NCBI RefSeq assembly: GCF_001661595.2
Contig: NZ_LYPF02000030.1
Coordinates: forward strand, 1-60,427
Reading direction: 5' to 3'
DNA: 60,427 bases
From: Crocinitomix algicola
GTDB lineage: Bacteria > Bacteroidota > Bacteroidia > Flavobacteriales_D > Crocinitomicaceae
In this document: positions 1 through 9,008 of the stretch, piece by piece
Layout: every line of letters begins with the position of its first letter
Position numbering within the stretch: position 1 is the first letter of the stretch
The notes under the pieces: generated by a model
Database searches by the model: none
Told to the model about the DNA's origin: nothing
Seen by the model: only the letters and a program-made list of their open reading frames with translations
Translations under genes and position numbers: made by a program

Positions 1-65
1 TTTCGTAAAACAAAAAAAACTCCCAGAAAATCTGAGAGGTTTTACTTTGGGTGGAAGATGGGTCT
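1..65. repeat. Direct-repeat copy A of the tRNA-His 3' end plus its terminator
   Basis: Bases 1-65 match 181-245 with only two differences (positions 3 and 19), at an offset of exactly 180 bp. The repeat contains the hairpin and T-tract that terminates tRNA-His, the spacer, and the last ~15 nt of the tRNA 3' end. After position 65 the copies diverge, so copy A is only a remnant and not a second tRNA. Its left edge may lie outside the window. Confidence 0.85.
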
Positions 66-113
66 AGCAATGCAGGACCCATTATCTTCTGTTTGACCAT
101 CAAAGTAAAACCT
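38..113. repeat. Imperfect palindrome next to the tRNA-His remnant
   Basis: An AGGTTTTACTTTG arm near 38-50 is complemented by a CAAAGTAAAACCT arm near 101-113. An inner AAGATGGGTC arm near 55-64 is complemented by GACCCATtATCTT near 76-88. The tRNA 3' end and its spacer are therefore present again in inverted orientation with small insertions, which would fold into a long hairpin. Bases 114-180 show no gene or clear signal. Confidence 0.65.
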
Positions 114-191
114 TTACTCGTTCCTCGTAAAGTACTGTTTTTTTGATTTCCGCATCGCTTTTGAAAAGGGTTTTCAACGCTTCCGTAAAAC

Positions 192-219
192 AAAAAAACC
201 TCCCAGAAAATCTGAGAGG
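192..219 (-). terminator. Rho-independent terminator of tRNA-His
   Basis: On the minus strand an 8-bp stem (CCTCTCAG with CTGGGAGG, one G-U pair) lies about 12 nt beyond the tRNA 3' end. It is followed by a run of seven T. The same structure is duplicated at about 12-39. Confidence 0.7.
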
Positions 220-229
220 TTTTACTTTG

Positions 230-304
230 GGTGGAAGATGGGTCTCGAACCCACGACCTCCTGAACCACAACCAGGCGCTCTAACCAACTGAGCTACAAC
301 CACC
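230..304 (-). tRNA. tRNA-His (anticodon GTG)
   Basis: The minus strand folds as a cloverleaf. The D arm has GCTC and GAGC stems, the anticodon loop is TTGTGGT flanked by CCTGG and TCAGG, and the T arm is GTGGG-TTCGAGA-CCCAT. The anticodon GTG and the extra 5' G (position 304) opposite a C discriminator are the hallmarks of tRNA-His. CCA is not encoded. Oddly, the acceptor stem GTGGTTG against CTTCCAC leaves two adjacent U-U mismatches (5-68 and 6-67). The 3' side of this stem lies inside the sequence duplicated at 1-65. Bases 305-517 downstream of the ABC gene hold no gene. Confidence 0.93.
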
Positions 305-517
305 ATTTGTGTCTTTTATTTTGTTTGCCCTTTAAGTCGAATTACGTTAAGCACGAAATCAGACATATTCAGTAAACAACATTTTCAATTTTTACTAAAG
401 CAAATCTTTTTTTGCTTCTCTTAAAAGGTCTCCCTTTTTCATTTGGGTTGGCAAATATAAATCATTTTTTAGAAATAAATTCCATTCAGATTAAAAAAAA
501 ATCAGAAAAAAATCTTA

Positions 518-3500
518 TCACTTGAAACTCAATCGAGCAAAGAGCTTTTCAAGTCCATCCAACAGCTTTTTAAAGAGGTCAAAATAGAGCGTAATGATGA
601 AAAATAGAGTCATTGACCATATCACCATAAGGTTTCCAGAAAATGTGCTTACATAAGTACCCATCATTCGTTTTCTCGGAGCATAAAAGTGAGCATTGAA
701 GAAACTCACATCATAGGGGTCTAAATATATAGGGTCTGACTTTTGTACGAGCTGGTTTCCAGCAACAACGAGTTTATTTAAATCTGTCTTATTGGTTACA
801 AATCGAGTTAAGGCATCGTTCGTGTAGGTATCTACCAATAATAAATACGCATCTTTACCATGCTCGTCAATATAATTCTTTGTAAGGTCATCAATGCGTT
901 CTCTGTTACGATCAACAATCGAACGGTAATGTGATTTTAACGTTGCAAAAAAAGATTTTAGTTGATCATAAGTACCGTCACTATACGATGTGAAATTCAG
1001 TTGATCAACGCAATCATTACATTTAAGGTTTTGAATAAAGTTTTGTTCTCGTTCTATTTCGTGTTTTAAAACAGCGAATGAATGTTGTACATCATCTTTT
1101 CTTTCAACCTCGTTAATATTGGTTTTAATAAAATCTAATTGTGCCGCCATTTCTTGGAGCCAATAGTCTTTTTTCCACGTGGCAAAACTTTTATTTTTTT
1201 CCAATTGATAAAAGATTTTGCTGTGCTCATTATCCTTGTATTGGGTAACAGCAAGCGCTTCATATGCCCATCTGGAAGCCATTACATTTCCAATTAGTGG
1301 AACAGAACTTTGATTTCCAAACAAAGGGTGTAGCTTATCAAACTTAACAATCACACCGCTAAACAAAAGTTGAGGTATAATCAATATCGGAATTAAAATA
1401 TAAATTACCTTAACTGAATTGAAAGAGGCCGAAACGTTAAGACCTAGCAAGTTAGCGAAACACGACAAGCTAAATAAAATCAACCAATAAGAGAGCCACA
1501 TGCCTTTGATTTCTAGAATGTAATTTCCAACTATTACAAAAAGTAGCATTTGCACAGCCGAAATTATGAACATAATAGAAATCTTAGATATAAGATAAGA
1601 ACCTCGGCTTAAATTCAGAAAGGACTCTCGTTTTAAGATTTTTTGGTCTTTTATTATTTCCTCTGCAGCTACAGTTAATCCAATAAATAGTGCAACAATT
1701 ACAGCTATAAAAAGAAAAGGAGGAATATTTTGATTCTCATTGAAGGTATAAACACCATCTCCCGAAGAATTATAAAACTTAACAAAGAAAGACAAAACAA
1801 AAGCCAGTACAGGCGCTTCAAGGAGGTTGATTATCATGTACTGTTTGTTGGTCAGTTTTGATAATACATCACGTTTGAAAAAAACATAAAGCTGAACAAA
1901 TATATTTGGCTTTTTAAATGTGCTCTCGGGCACATGTTCTTCATCTTTCTCTAATTGAATTCGATTTGGATCCTTCTCCAAGAGTTCCAAATAATGTTTG
2001 TTCCATTCTTTTGGCGATACCTTACGGTGCTGTGTTAATGTTCCGTATTCGTCTACAACTTTTGATTCAATGATATTAAAAATCTGCTCGGGGTTTACAT
2101 TACCACAAACCGGGCATTCAGATTCGTTACTTTTGGCATGATTAATTAAATCCTTAAAGTACATTACTGCATCCACAGGATTTCCATTGTAAATCGGATA
2201 TCCGCCCACGTCCAGAATCAGTAACTTATCAAACATCTTAAAAATATCGGAACTTGGTTGATGAATCACCACAAAAATCAGCTTACCTTTTAGAGCTAAT
2301 TCTTTGAGTAAGTCCATGATGTTTTCAGAATCCCGAGATGAAAGGCCTGATGTTGGTTCATCCACAAACAAAACTGATGGTTCTCTGATAAGCTCTAATG
2401 CAATGTTCAATCGCTTCCTTTGACCACCAGAAATGGTTTTTTCAAGTGGGCTACCAACTTTTAATTCACGCGATTCATAAAGTCCTAATGATTTAAGAAG
2501 GGATAATACTTTTTTTGCTATTACACGATCGGGTAATTTGCCGAAGCATAACTTAGCGTTGTAAAAAAGGTTTTGATAGACCGTTAATTCCTCAATTAGT
2601 AAATCATCTTGAGAAACATAACCAATAACACCTTCAATTTCGTGTTTTTCGCTATGAATATCAATTCCGTTAATTGTCACTTGCCCTTCTGCCGGCGTAT
2701 AATTTCCGTTAAGAACATTTAATAAGGTTGATTTTCCTGCACCGGAGCCTCCCATAATTCCAAGTAGAGAACCGGCTTCTTCAGCAAAATTAAAATTGTG
2801 AAGACCTATTTTTCCTCCTTTAAAACGGTAAACAACATCTTCGGCTTTAAAGACAATTTTTTGTTGTGTTTCATCGGATAAAAATTGTCCAATTATATCA
2901 CTATAGTAGATTGGCGATACCTTGGAAGAACGAATAGAACTTCCTTGGTTTAAAATCATGTGACGGTTTGGACGGATGGGTTGACCATTAAGGTTTAAGG
3001 CACCGTTGCCCAAGTATTTAAAAAAGTGGAAATTGACACTTTCTATTTTTAAAACTCGTATTTCTCCTTCGATGTTTTCAGAATAGATGTGTTTCGCTTC
3101 TGAGAATTTTTCACTTGGATTTGCTGTAATGTACAACATCTGACTCGCGTCAATAACACGTTCAATTGGAGCCTCGACAAAATCTTTAATTTCGTCATAT
3201 TCCTCCATTGTAACATTAAAGGTATCAGCAACAGTTACGGCAAATTCACGTTCCTGTTCAGCAACAACTTCATTGGCATTAATAAATTCCAAAATACGCA
3301 CAAGCACAATCATTTTTTGGCTTTGCGTCAATTCTTCATTGATTTGCGTACAAATTCGAAGAACTTTAACAGAATGAACGGATGTTTTTTTTCTTTTCCC
3401 GTCTTTTTTCTTAGAGGTACCCTGATAGGCAATGAGGAATTCGTCAAAAACGCGTAGATACTCTTCAACGGTTGCCGAACCAAGCTCTTGACTTAAGAAG

Positions 3501-3619
3501 GCCTGAACGATTTTCCGCCCATTGCCTTTCGTGACTGGGTTTTTTTCGTCAATTTCTTCATCAACTCTCGCAATAATTGCAAAGAGTTGCATCAGAGCTT
3601 TTAGTATCCTTTGACTCAT
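518..3619 (-). CDS. TerB-like/ABC-2 type ABC transporter fusion (ATPase plus permease)
   Basis: This 1033-residue half-size ABCG-type transporter has extra domains. The N-terminal ~150 residues are helical and TerB-like. They are followed by a short beta-rich FHA-like stretch (~190-245). The ABC ATPase spans ~255-490, with Walker A GGSGAGKST near 290, signature SGGQRKR near 396, Walker B VLFVDEP near 413 and the H-loop VVIHQPS near 450. A CPVCG zinc-knuckle-like motif sits near 501. An ABC-2 membrane domain begins near 590 and is split by a ~200-residue soluble segment before the last helix near 990. It is the last gene of an operon with the secreted protein and lipoprotein upstream (19-bp gap, then 4 bp). 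The substrate is unknown; lipid or envelope export is a family-based guess. Confidence 0.85.
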   Translation of the reverse strand: MSQRILKALMQLFAIIARVDEEIDEKNPVTKGNGRKIVQAFLSQELGSATVEEYLRVFDEFLIAYQGTSKKKDGKRKKTSVHSVKVLRICTQINEELTQSQKMIVLVRILEFINANEVVAEQEREFAVTVADTFNVTMEEYDEIKDFVEAPIERVIDASQMLYITANPSEKFSEAKHIYSENIEGEIRVLKIESVNFHFFKYLGNGALNLNGQPIRPNRHMILNQGSSIRSSKVSPIYYSDIIGQFLSDETQQKIVFKAEDVVYRFKGGKIGLHNFNFAEEAGSLLGIMGGSGAGKSTLLNVLNGNYTPAEGQVTINGIDIHSEKHEIEGVIGYVSQDDLLIEELTVYQNLFYNAKLCFGKLPDRVIAKKVLSLLKSLGLYESRELKVGSPLEKTISGGQRKRLNIALELIREPSVLFVDEPTSGLSSRDSENIMDLLKELALKGKLIFVVIHQPSSDIFKMFDKLLILDVGGYPIYNGNPVDAVMYFKDLINHAKSNESECPVCGNVNPEQIFNIIESKVVDEYGTLTQHRKVSPKEWNKHYLELLEKDPNRIQLEKDEEHVPESTFKKPNIFVQLYVFFKRDVLSKLTNKQYMIINLLEAPVLAFVLSFFVKFYNSSGDGVYTFNENQNIPPFLFIAVIVALFIGLTVAAEEIIKDQKILKRESFLNLSRGSYLISKISIMFIISAVQMLLFVIVGNYILEIKGMWLSYWLILFSLSCFANLLGLNVSASFNSVKVIYILIPILIIPQLLFSGVIVKFDKLHPLFGNQSSVPLIGNVMASRWAYEALAVTQYKDNEHSKIFYQLEKNKSFATWKKDYWLQEMAAQLDFIKTNINEVERKDDVQHSFAVLKHEIEREQNFIQNLKCNDCVDQLNFTSYSDGTYDQLKSFFATLKSHYRSIVDRNRERIDDLTKNYIDEHGKDAYLLLVDTYTNDALTRFVTNKTDLNKLVVAGNQLVQKSDPIYLDPYDVSFFNAHFYAPRKRMMGTYVSTFSGNLMVIWSMTLFFIITLYFDLFKKLLDGLEKLFARLSFK

Positions 3620-3638
3620 TCAGTGGGGCGGTTAAAAT

Positions 3639-4070
3639 TTATTTTTGGAACCCCAATAATACGACAATACAGCCTGATACTTTTTTGTCTATATCTAGTT
3701 GAGCCTCGATGTAACAATCTAATGTATGATCGACTTTGAAATCCCAGTATGGTTTGTTGGCATAACCTTCGTTAGAAAATAACAAAGTTCTGTCTTTATC
3801 ATATACATTAAAAATAACGTAATCATCCTTTATTCCTGCTGTAGTAGCTATGCGATAATTAGATCCTCCATAAAGGGTTACTTTAAATTCAGCCGCTTGT
3901 TCTGCATCTAAAAATGCCTTGTAAACCTGTCCATCTGAAATATAAATTTCTCCATCTTTAGCGTCGGCCATTAAGTGTTTATAACAAACATTAGCCAAAG
4001 AATCACATTCTTGCGCAAATCCAAAGCAAGAAATAAATAGTGTTGTAAGAATTATTAAACCTTTTTTCAT
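3639..4070 (-). CDS. Conserved hypothetical secreted protein
   Basis: This protein of about 143 residues has a clear signal peptide (MKKGLIILTTLFISCFGFAQ) and a mature domain with four cysteines. I recognise no family. A TTG at 4082 would extend the frame, but the ATG at 4070 fits the signal peptide and starts 4 bp after the stop of the upstream lipoprotein gene. It is sandwiched between that lipoprotein and the large ABC transporter, so a shared periplasmic or surface role is inferred. Confidence 0.7.
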   Translation of the reverse strand: MKKGLIILTTLFISCFGFAQECDSLANVCYKHLMADAKDGEIYISDGQVYKAFLDAEQAAEFKVTLYGGSNYRIATTAGIKDDYVIFNVYDKDRTLLFSNEGYANKPYWDFKVDHTLDCYIEAQLDIDKKVSGCIVVLLGFQK

Positions 4071-4074
4071 TTTT

Positions 4075-4989
4075 TTATCCAATTAACGCTGTTCTGATAG
4101 CTTTGACTTTTTTAACAATATTGTCTAAAACTTTCCCTTCAATCTGCACTGATGATTTACTTCTAATATGTGTCTCGCAGTTTTTTTCATCAATCACCGG
4201 TTCTACATATTCGTAATTGAATTGAATTTCATCAAAGTCTGTTTTTAAGTCGGTAAGGTCTTCAATTAACTCTGTATATTCACCTTCCGCGTTAAAATCA
4301 TTCAATAAATCAACGATTGTTTTTAGTGCTGTTTTTTGTTCTCCAATTCGATTGGCAACCTCTTGGTCTTTTGTTTTATCAAAAATTGAAGTCGCAAAAT
4401 ATAGTGATTCAATCCAGCCGCCTGTTAAAATTAGTGAAGCAACATCATGTTGTTCGTTGTCTTTTAGAAATTGGTCACCTTTGCGATAGCCCTCTGACAT
4501 TATCACTAACATTGAGTCTTGGTTATTACCATTATCAATAAATCGTTGAACTAATTCACCATCAAATGCTCCTGCAATTCCTAATTCTGCCGATAGTTTG
4601 TCAACAGAGTTAAGGTAGGAAACGGCCTGCATATTTTTCTCATATACGGTCGCATATCCTAAGTCTGCCCCGTAGACACCCATGTTAACCGCGCGCTTGT
4701 ATGTTGTTGTGAAATTCTCCACATTTTTCGGGTCTGTCAATAAGAGCTCATTGAAGACGTCATCTTGATTTTTTAACAAAGAAACCATTTGAATAGGAGA
4801 GGGAATACTGAATATTTTCCCATTGATATTTGAAGTCAACGACTGATCCTCTTCTAAAAACTTTTCGTCTACAACCACGAGCTCATTGGTGTCGGTTCCA
4901 TCAGATTCACCATTGGTACCTTCACCGCTGCACGAAATCAGTGCAAAAAGCGATATTGTAGGCAAAAACAGTTTCTTAACAATTTTCAT
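4075..4989 (-). CDS. Predicted lipoprotein of the ABC operon
   Basis: 304 residues. The N terminus has a short hydrophobic stretch ending in the lipobox LISCSGEG, so it is probably lipidated and envelope-anchored. The mature part is acidic and mostly helical with no motif I can assign. It is the first gene of a three-gene minus-strand operon with the secreted protein and the ABC transporter. A TAGTTTTG box on the minus strand (5006-5013) could be its -7 element, but no TTG is seen at the expected distance. Confidence 0.75.
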   Translation of the reverse strand: MKIVKKLFLPTISLFALISCSGEGTNGESDGTDTNELVVVDEKFLEEDQSLTSNINGKIFSIPSPIQMVSLLKNQDDVFNELLLTDPKNVENFTTTYKRAVNMGVYGADLGYATVYEKNMQAVSYLNSVDKLSAELGIAGAFDGELVQRFIDNGNNQDSMLVIMSEGYRKGDQFLKDNEQHDVASLILTGGWIESLYFATSIFDKTKDQEVANRIGEQKTALKTIVDLLNDFNAEGEYTELIEDLTDLKTDFDEIQFNYEYVEPVIDEKNCETHIRSKSSVQIEGKVLDNIVKKVKAIRTALIG

Positions 4990-5158
4990 AGCACAATTTT
5001 AAATTCAAAACTAAAAAAATAATTCGATTATCTGAAATAATATCAGGAACTAAGCAAAGAAAAATGAAAATAAATAAATTGAGCGAATTTATTGGCTTCA
5101 GTAATCGCTCAGAGATATAGAATTAAATTAAATTTTAATTTTGTAAAAAAGAACTATA

Positions 5159-6130
5159 ATGCGTGTAAGACCAAGAAGAAATAGAAAGTCAGATACCATA
5201 AGAAAAATGGTAGAAGAGACGCAGCTTAATGTTGCGAATTTGATTTATCCCATTTTTTTACAAGCTGAGGGTTTGCCTAAACATCCCATTCAGTCGTTGC
5301 CTGGACAATATCGATTAAATATTAACGATATGTTGAAAGAAATCGAAGAGTGTTTGAGTTTAGGTTTGACAAGTTTTGATATTTTTCCAGCAGTACCTGA
5401 TCAACTCAAGGATACAACAGCGACCTACGGTTTAGATGCAGAAAACTTTTACTTAAATGCAATCCGAAAAATAAAAGAGAAGTTCCCTTCAGTGACAATT
5501 ATGAGTGACGTTGCAATGGATCCGTATAGTTCAGACGGTCATGACGGTTTGGTGGAGAACGGAGAAATTTTGAATGATAAAACACTTGAAATTTTAGCAG
5601 AAATGGCTTTGGTGCAAGCTCAAGCAGGTGTTGATATTATTGGTCCTTCGGACATGATGGATGGTCGTGTTGGTATCATTCGTGATAAACTAGATAGTGC
5701 GGGGTATACCAATACATCTATTATGTCTTACACGGCTAAATATGCGAGTGCATATTACGGTCCGTTTCGAGATGCATTAGAGTCTGCACCTAAAGCGGGT
5801 GATAAAAAAACGTATCAAATGAATCCGGCAAACAAAAGAGAAGCATTGATTGAGGCCGATTTGGATGAAGTGGAGGGAGCAGACTTTTTAATGGTAAAAC
5901 CTGCCTTGTGCTACCTGGATGTCATTCATTTATTGAAAGAAAACAGTAATTTACCCATTGCGGCTTATAATGTGAGCGGAGAGTACGCAATGCTAATGGC
6001 TGCCTGTGAAAAGGGATGGTTAAATTATGAATTGGCTATGGAAGAAATGTTGTTGAGTATACGACGCGCTGGAGCTGATGTAATTCTTTCTTATTTTGCC
6101 AAAGATTATGCACGACTGAAACAGTTGTAA
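5159..6130 (+). CDS. hemB: Delta-aminolevulinic acid dehydratase (porphobilinogen synthase)
   Basis: Condenses two 5-aminolevulinate molecules to porphobilinogen in haem synthesis. 323 residues, normal length. It has the N-terminal RPRRNRKSDTIRKMV arm, the YTAKYASAYYGPFRDA segment with one catalytic lysine near 194, and the Schiff-base lysine in MVKPALCYLDV near 247. The metal-site region reads DPYSSDGHDG, lacking the cysteines of zinc-dependent enzymes, which suggests the Mg/K-dependent bacterial class. It is monocistronic and ends directly against a convergent gene. A TAATTTTG box at 5136-5143 may be the -7 element. hemE lies 19 kb away, so haem genes are dispersed. Confidence 0.97.
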   Translation: MRVRPRRNRKSDTIRKMVEETQLNVANLIYPIFLQAEGLPKHPIQSLPGQYRLNINDMLKEIEECLSLGLTSFDIFPAVPDQLKDTTATYGLDAENFYLNAIRKIKEKFPSVTIMSDVAMDPYSSDGHDGLVENGEILNDKTLEILAEMALVQAQAGVDIIGPSDMMDGRVGIIRDKLDSAGYTNTSIMSYTAKYASAYYGPFRDALESAPKAGDKKTYQMNPANKREALIEADLDEVEGADFLMVKPALCYLDVIHLLKENSNLPIAAYNVSGEYAMLMAACEKGWLNYELAMEEMLLSIRRAGADVILSYFAKDYARLKQL

Positions 6131-6577
6131 TTAATTGCCCACGGGCATGTAACGAATGCCTTGCTCATAGCCATCTATATGAATCATTGTTTCTTGTTTT
6201 TGGTAAGCCAAGTCGGTAATATCAAAAATTAATACTTCTTGTACTATTTCTCGACAATCATCCCCATTATTATCATGGTGCAAACGGACACTTCTTTTTG
6301 GGGGCAATGATTTAGTGACCATTCGGTGACCAATTAAGTTAAATTTGTGGGTAGTACATCCACCACTGTATTTAACATGAAGACTCAGAAGGTTTTTGGA
6401 TAAGGTGACCTGTTCAATTGCTAACGGTGCAGAACTACCAAAAGCACGGAAGTCTTCGACTATTACTGCTTTAGGTGCGGTGATTTCAGGTTCTTGAATT
6501 TCCTGTAAAGTTTGTTTTTTGGCTACACACCCAATAAATATTAAACTTGTAACGATTATTGATGCAACTATTTTCAT
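6131..6577 (-). CDS. Hypothetical lipoprotein with YSGGC motif
   Basis: 148 residues with lipobox LIFIGC. The mature region carries a YSGGCTTHKF segment and a later DDC, a pattern I associate with small Bacteroidetes lipoproteins of unknown function. It is the last gene of the rsmE - DUF4159 - membrane protein run, 5 bp after the previous stop. It converges with hemB with no spacer, and no terminator is visible between them. Confidence 0.7.
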   Translation of the reverse strand: MKIVASIIVTSLIFIGCVAKKQTLQEIQEPEITAPKAVIVEDFRAFGSSAPLAIEQVTLSKNLLSLHVKYSGGCTTHKFNLIGHRMVTKSLPPKRSVRLHHDNNGDDCREIVQEVLIFDITDLAYQKQETMIHIDGYEQGIRYMPVGN

Positions 6578-6582
6578 ATTAT

Positions 6583-7626
6583 TTATTTTTTTGTTCGAAT
6601 AAGTAGTAGGCTTAAGATAAAAATGAAAAAAATACCGCCAATTAAAATATATTCAATTGGAAAGGAAATTTTCGGTTTTTCAGGCGGTAACATTAAACTT
6701 GGATTTGTTTTGGGAATGGTATCATTTCGTTCTTGCAACGTTTTTTCCTTAAGGACTTCATATTCAAAGCGCCAGTGTTTAGTGCGTGGAAATAAGCGTC
6801 TGAAAATTGGAATTTTATAGTTTTTATTACTGAGTTTTACTTTTACTTCTTTTAAGTGGTTGAGGATGTCTTTATCCCAAATGTTATAATGTCTTCCTAA
6901 ACTATATGCATTATAGGCTTCGGCGAGTGAAATATGATGCTCCAATATTTGCCCCATTTCTTTTGCTGCACCGGCAATTATCGGATCATCATCGTGAATA
7001 TGATGTATTAGTAATTTTAGTACGAAATCTAAATTGTTTAATGGTGTGATAATTTCTCGCTTAAATGTATCACTGTTTTTATTTCGATAAATTTTTAGTG
7101 TATCAACAGGCCAGTCTAAAATTGAATTTTCTTTGTGCCATTTGTTGTTTTGTTGCTCTGCTATGTACGCTTGTAAAATTTTATCAATGAAGTATATCTT
7201 AGATAACTCAAAAATACCAGGATTTGACCTGTGAATTTTTTCTATGCCTCGCTCATAATCTTTTTGAATGATATAAAGTACAATTTCTGACCACCAAAAA
7301 TCATTTTCAGCGTTAAAATCAACATTTAGATTCTCGAAGTAATAAGCTGATAATTTTGTGTTTCCTGTTTGTAACGAAGTTTGAGCAAAATTGAGACTAT
7401 CTTCTCTTGACCATTGTTTACGTGGTTTTCCTTCAAGTTGGTCCAGTATCATTTTTAAGGAATCACTATCGAATCCGCGTTGAAATTTGGTGAATTTGAA
7501 CCATTGATTGTATTCCGTTCTGAACGGAGAAACCACACGGACAGTTTGTTCAACCGAATCGGTTTGTGCAAAAGAATTTGCCTGAAACAAGAATAAAAAG
7601 AGAAGGATAATGTTAATGTGCCTCAT
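6583..7626 (-). CDS. Hypothetical signal-anchored membrane protein
   Basis: About 347 residues. There is a signal peptide (MRHINIILLFLFLFQANSFAQ), a long helical and possibly tetratricopeptide-like periplasmic part, and a single C-terminal membrane helix (IEYILIGGIFFIFILSLLLI) followed by basic residues. The ATG at 7626 is preferred over the TTG at 7635. It overlaps the end of the DUF4159 gene by 14 bp, indicating translational coupling. Function is not recognised. Confidence 0.75.
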   Translation of the reverse strand: MRHINIILLFLFLFQANSFAQTDSVEQTVRVVSPFRTEYNQWFKFTKFQRGFDSDSLKMILDQLEGKPRKQWSREDSLNFAQTSLQTGNTKLSAYYFENLNVDFNAENDFWWSEIVLYIIQKDYERGIEKIHRSNPGIFELSKIYFIDKILQAYIAEQQNNKWHKENSILDWPVDTLKIYRNKNSDTFKREIITPLNNLDFVLKLLIHHIHDDDPIIAGAAKEMGQILEHHISLAEAYNAYSLGRHYNIWDKDILNHLKEVKVKLSNKNYKIPIFRRLFPRTKHWRFEYEVLKEKTLQERNDTIPKTNPSLMLPPEKPKISFPIEYILIGGIFFIFILSLLLIRTKK

Positions 7627-8287
7627 TGAAAACAAATTCTATAATATTTGCGCCCATTTTTAAGGCTTCACTTCTTTTTTCCGGACTGTCGCCGTGAACT
7701 TCTTCATCTTCCCAACCATCCCCTAAATCCGTTTCATAAGTGTAAAGACAAAGCAAACGCCCTTCGTGAATTATTCCAAATGCCTGACTATTATTGTCGT
7801 CGTGTTCGTGAATTTTAGGTAATCCTTTTGGGAACTTATACGTTTGATTAAAAATTGGATGATTATATGGGAGTTCGACTAATTCTAAGGCGGGAAATAC
7901 TTTTTTTAATTCAATACGAATGAATTGATCCATACCATAATTATCATCAATATGTAAAAATCCACCACCTAAAAGATAGCTTCTAAGATTTTCAATATCG
8001 TCATTTGTAAATACAACATTTCCATGGCCTGTCATATGCACGAAAGGATAGTTGAAGATATCAGGGTCTTCAATCGAAACCGTTGCGATCTCGGTTGATA
8101 TTGTTGTTCCTAAATTTTCATTACAGAATTCAACCAAATTTGGCAATGCGGTTGGATTGGCATACCAATCTCCACCACCTTTGTATTTGAGCACTGCAAT
8201 TTGGTAGTTGCCATTTTGCGAGAGCCCTAAACAACTGGTGATTATAAGTGTGACTAGTGTTAGGATATAATGTTTACCGTATGACAT
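7613..8287 (-). CDS. DUF4159 domain-containing secreted protein
   Basis: 224 residues with an N-terminal signal sequence. It contains the typical DUF4159 course: AVLKYKGGGDWYANP near the start, a TGHG motif, then LRSYLLGGGFLHIDDNYG, and HPIF further on. The fold resembles a glutamine-amidotransferase-like flavodoxin domain. In other Bacteroidetes these proteins accompany MoxR/vWA-type operons, but here the partner is rsmE, whose 3' end it overlaps by 28 bp. Function unknown. Confidence 0.88.
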   Translation of the reverse strand: MSYGKHYILTLVTLIITSCLGLSQNGNYQIAVLKYKGGGDWYANPTALPNLVEFCNENLGTTISTEIATVSIEDPDIFNYPFVHMTGHGNVVFTNDDIENLRSYLLGGGFLHIDDNYGMDQFIRIELKKVFPALELVELPYNHPIFNQTYKFPKGLPKIHEHDDNNSQAFGIIHEGRLLCLYTYETDLGDGWEDEEVHGDSPEKRSEALKMGANIIEFVFNEAH

Positions 8288-8967
8288 GCTACAATTCCTG
8301 CTGTTTCTGTTCTTAATCTACTTTCCCCTAAGCTAACGGGTAAATAGCCGTTTTCTTTTGCTAAAATAATCTCTTCTTTGGTAAAATCACCCTCAGGCCC
8401 AATTAAAATTTCGACTTTTTTATCTGTTGGTAGCACAGTTTTCAAGGCAGTTTTATTTTCGTCATCTTCGCAATGCGCTATATATCGATGATGATTGCCT
8501 GAAGAATCGTTAAATACATGTTGAATTGGTACGAGATCATCTATCTGCGGTAAAAAATAATTACCTGATTGTTTTAACGCCGCTATAGCCCCTTTTCTAA
8601 CTTTCTCAATATTGAGGTTTTTTCGTTCGGAGTTAGAGGTAATTACTGGACTGATTCGCTCAATACCAATTTCAATTACTTTTTCCACAAAAAAACTAAA
8701 ACGATCCATGTTTTTAGTAGGAGCAATCACAATTCGCAGTTCTTGCTTCGGTTTTTGATGAGTTTTTGTAGCGTCGACTTGAAATTGGACTCTTTTTTTG
8801 TTGGGGTCAATAATCCGCCCTAGAGCCGACTGTCCTTTGCCGTCAATAAGCTTAATCTGCTCTTGCTCTTTAAGTCGTAACACCCTTATGGCATGGTTAG
8901 ACTCTTCTTCAGATAAAAAACCTGATTCAATTTGCTCACAAAAAAATGTATGTTTCGCTGTAGACAT
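8260..8967 (-). CDS. rsmE: 16S rRNA (uracil-1498-N3)-methyltransferase
   Basis: Methylates N3 of U1498 in 16S rRNA using SAM. 235 residues, the usual length for this SPOUT-fold family. Diagnostic segments are HAIRVLR near residue 27, the RFSFFVEKVIEIGI helix mid-protein, and the C-terminal knot motifs LIGPEGDF and LGESRLRTETAG. It heads a minus-strand operon and is divergent from the glycosyltransferase at 9009 with a 41-bp spacer. Confidence 0.95.
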   Translation of the reverse strand: MSTAKHTFFCEQIESGFLSEEESNHAIRVLRLKEQEQIKLIDGKGQSALGRIIDPNKKRVQFQVDATKTHQKPKQELRIVIAPTKNMDRFSFFVEKVIEIGIERISPVITSNSERKNLNIEKVRKGAIAALKQSGNYFLPQIDDLVPIQHVFNDSSGNHHRYIAHCEDDENKTALKTVLPTDKKVEILIGPEGDFTKEEIILAKENGYLPVSLGESRLRTETAGIVACHTVNIIS

Positions 8968-9008
8968 AAATCAAAAATGTACTTTTGCAGTGCTAAAACC
9001 TTTTCAAA

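Noticed and set aside
100-306. Minus-strand open frame of 68 codons
   Set aside because: It is the translated tRNA-His gene and its flanking repeats, with no protein-like composition.
5136-5143. TAATTTTG promoter for hemB as a firm feature
   Set aside because: No TTG element is found 17-23 bp upstream, so only the -7 box is mentioned within the hemB entry.
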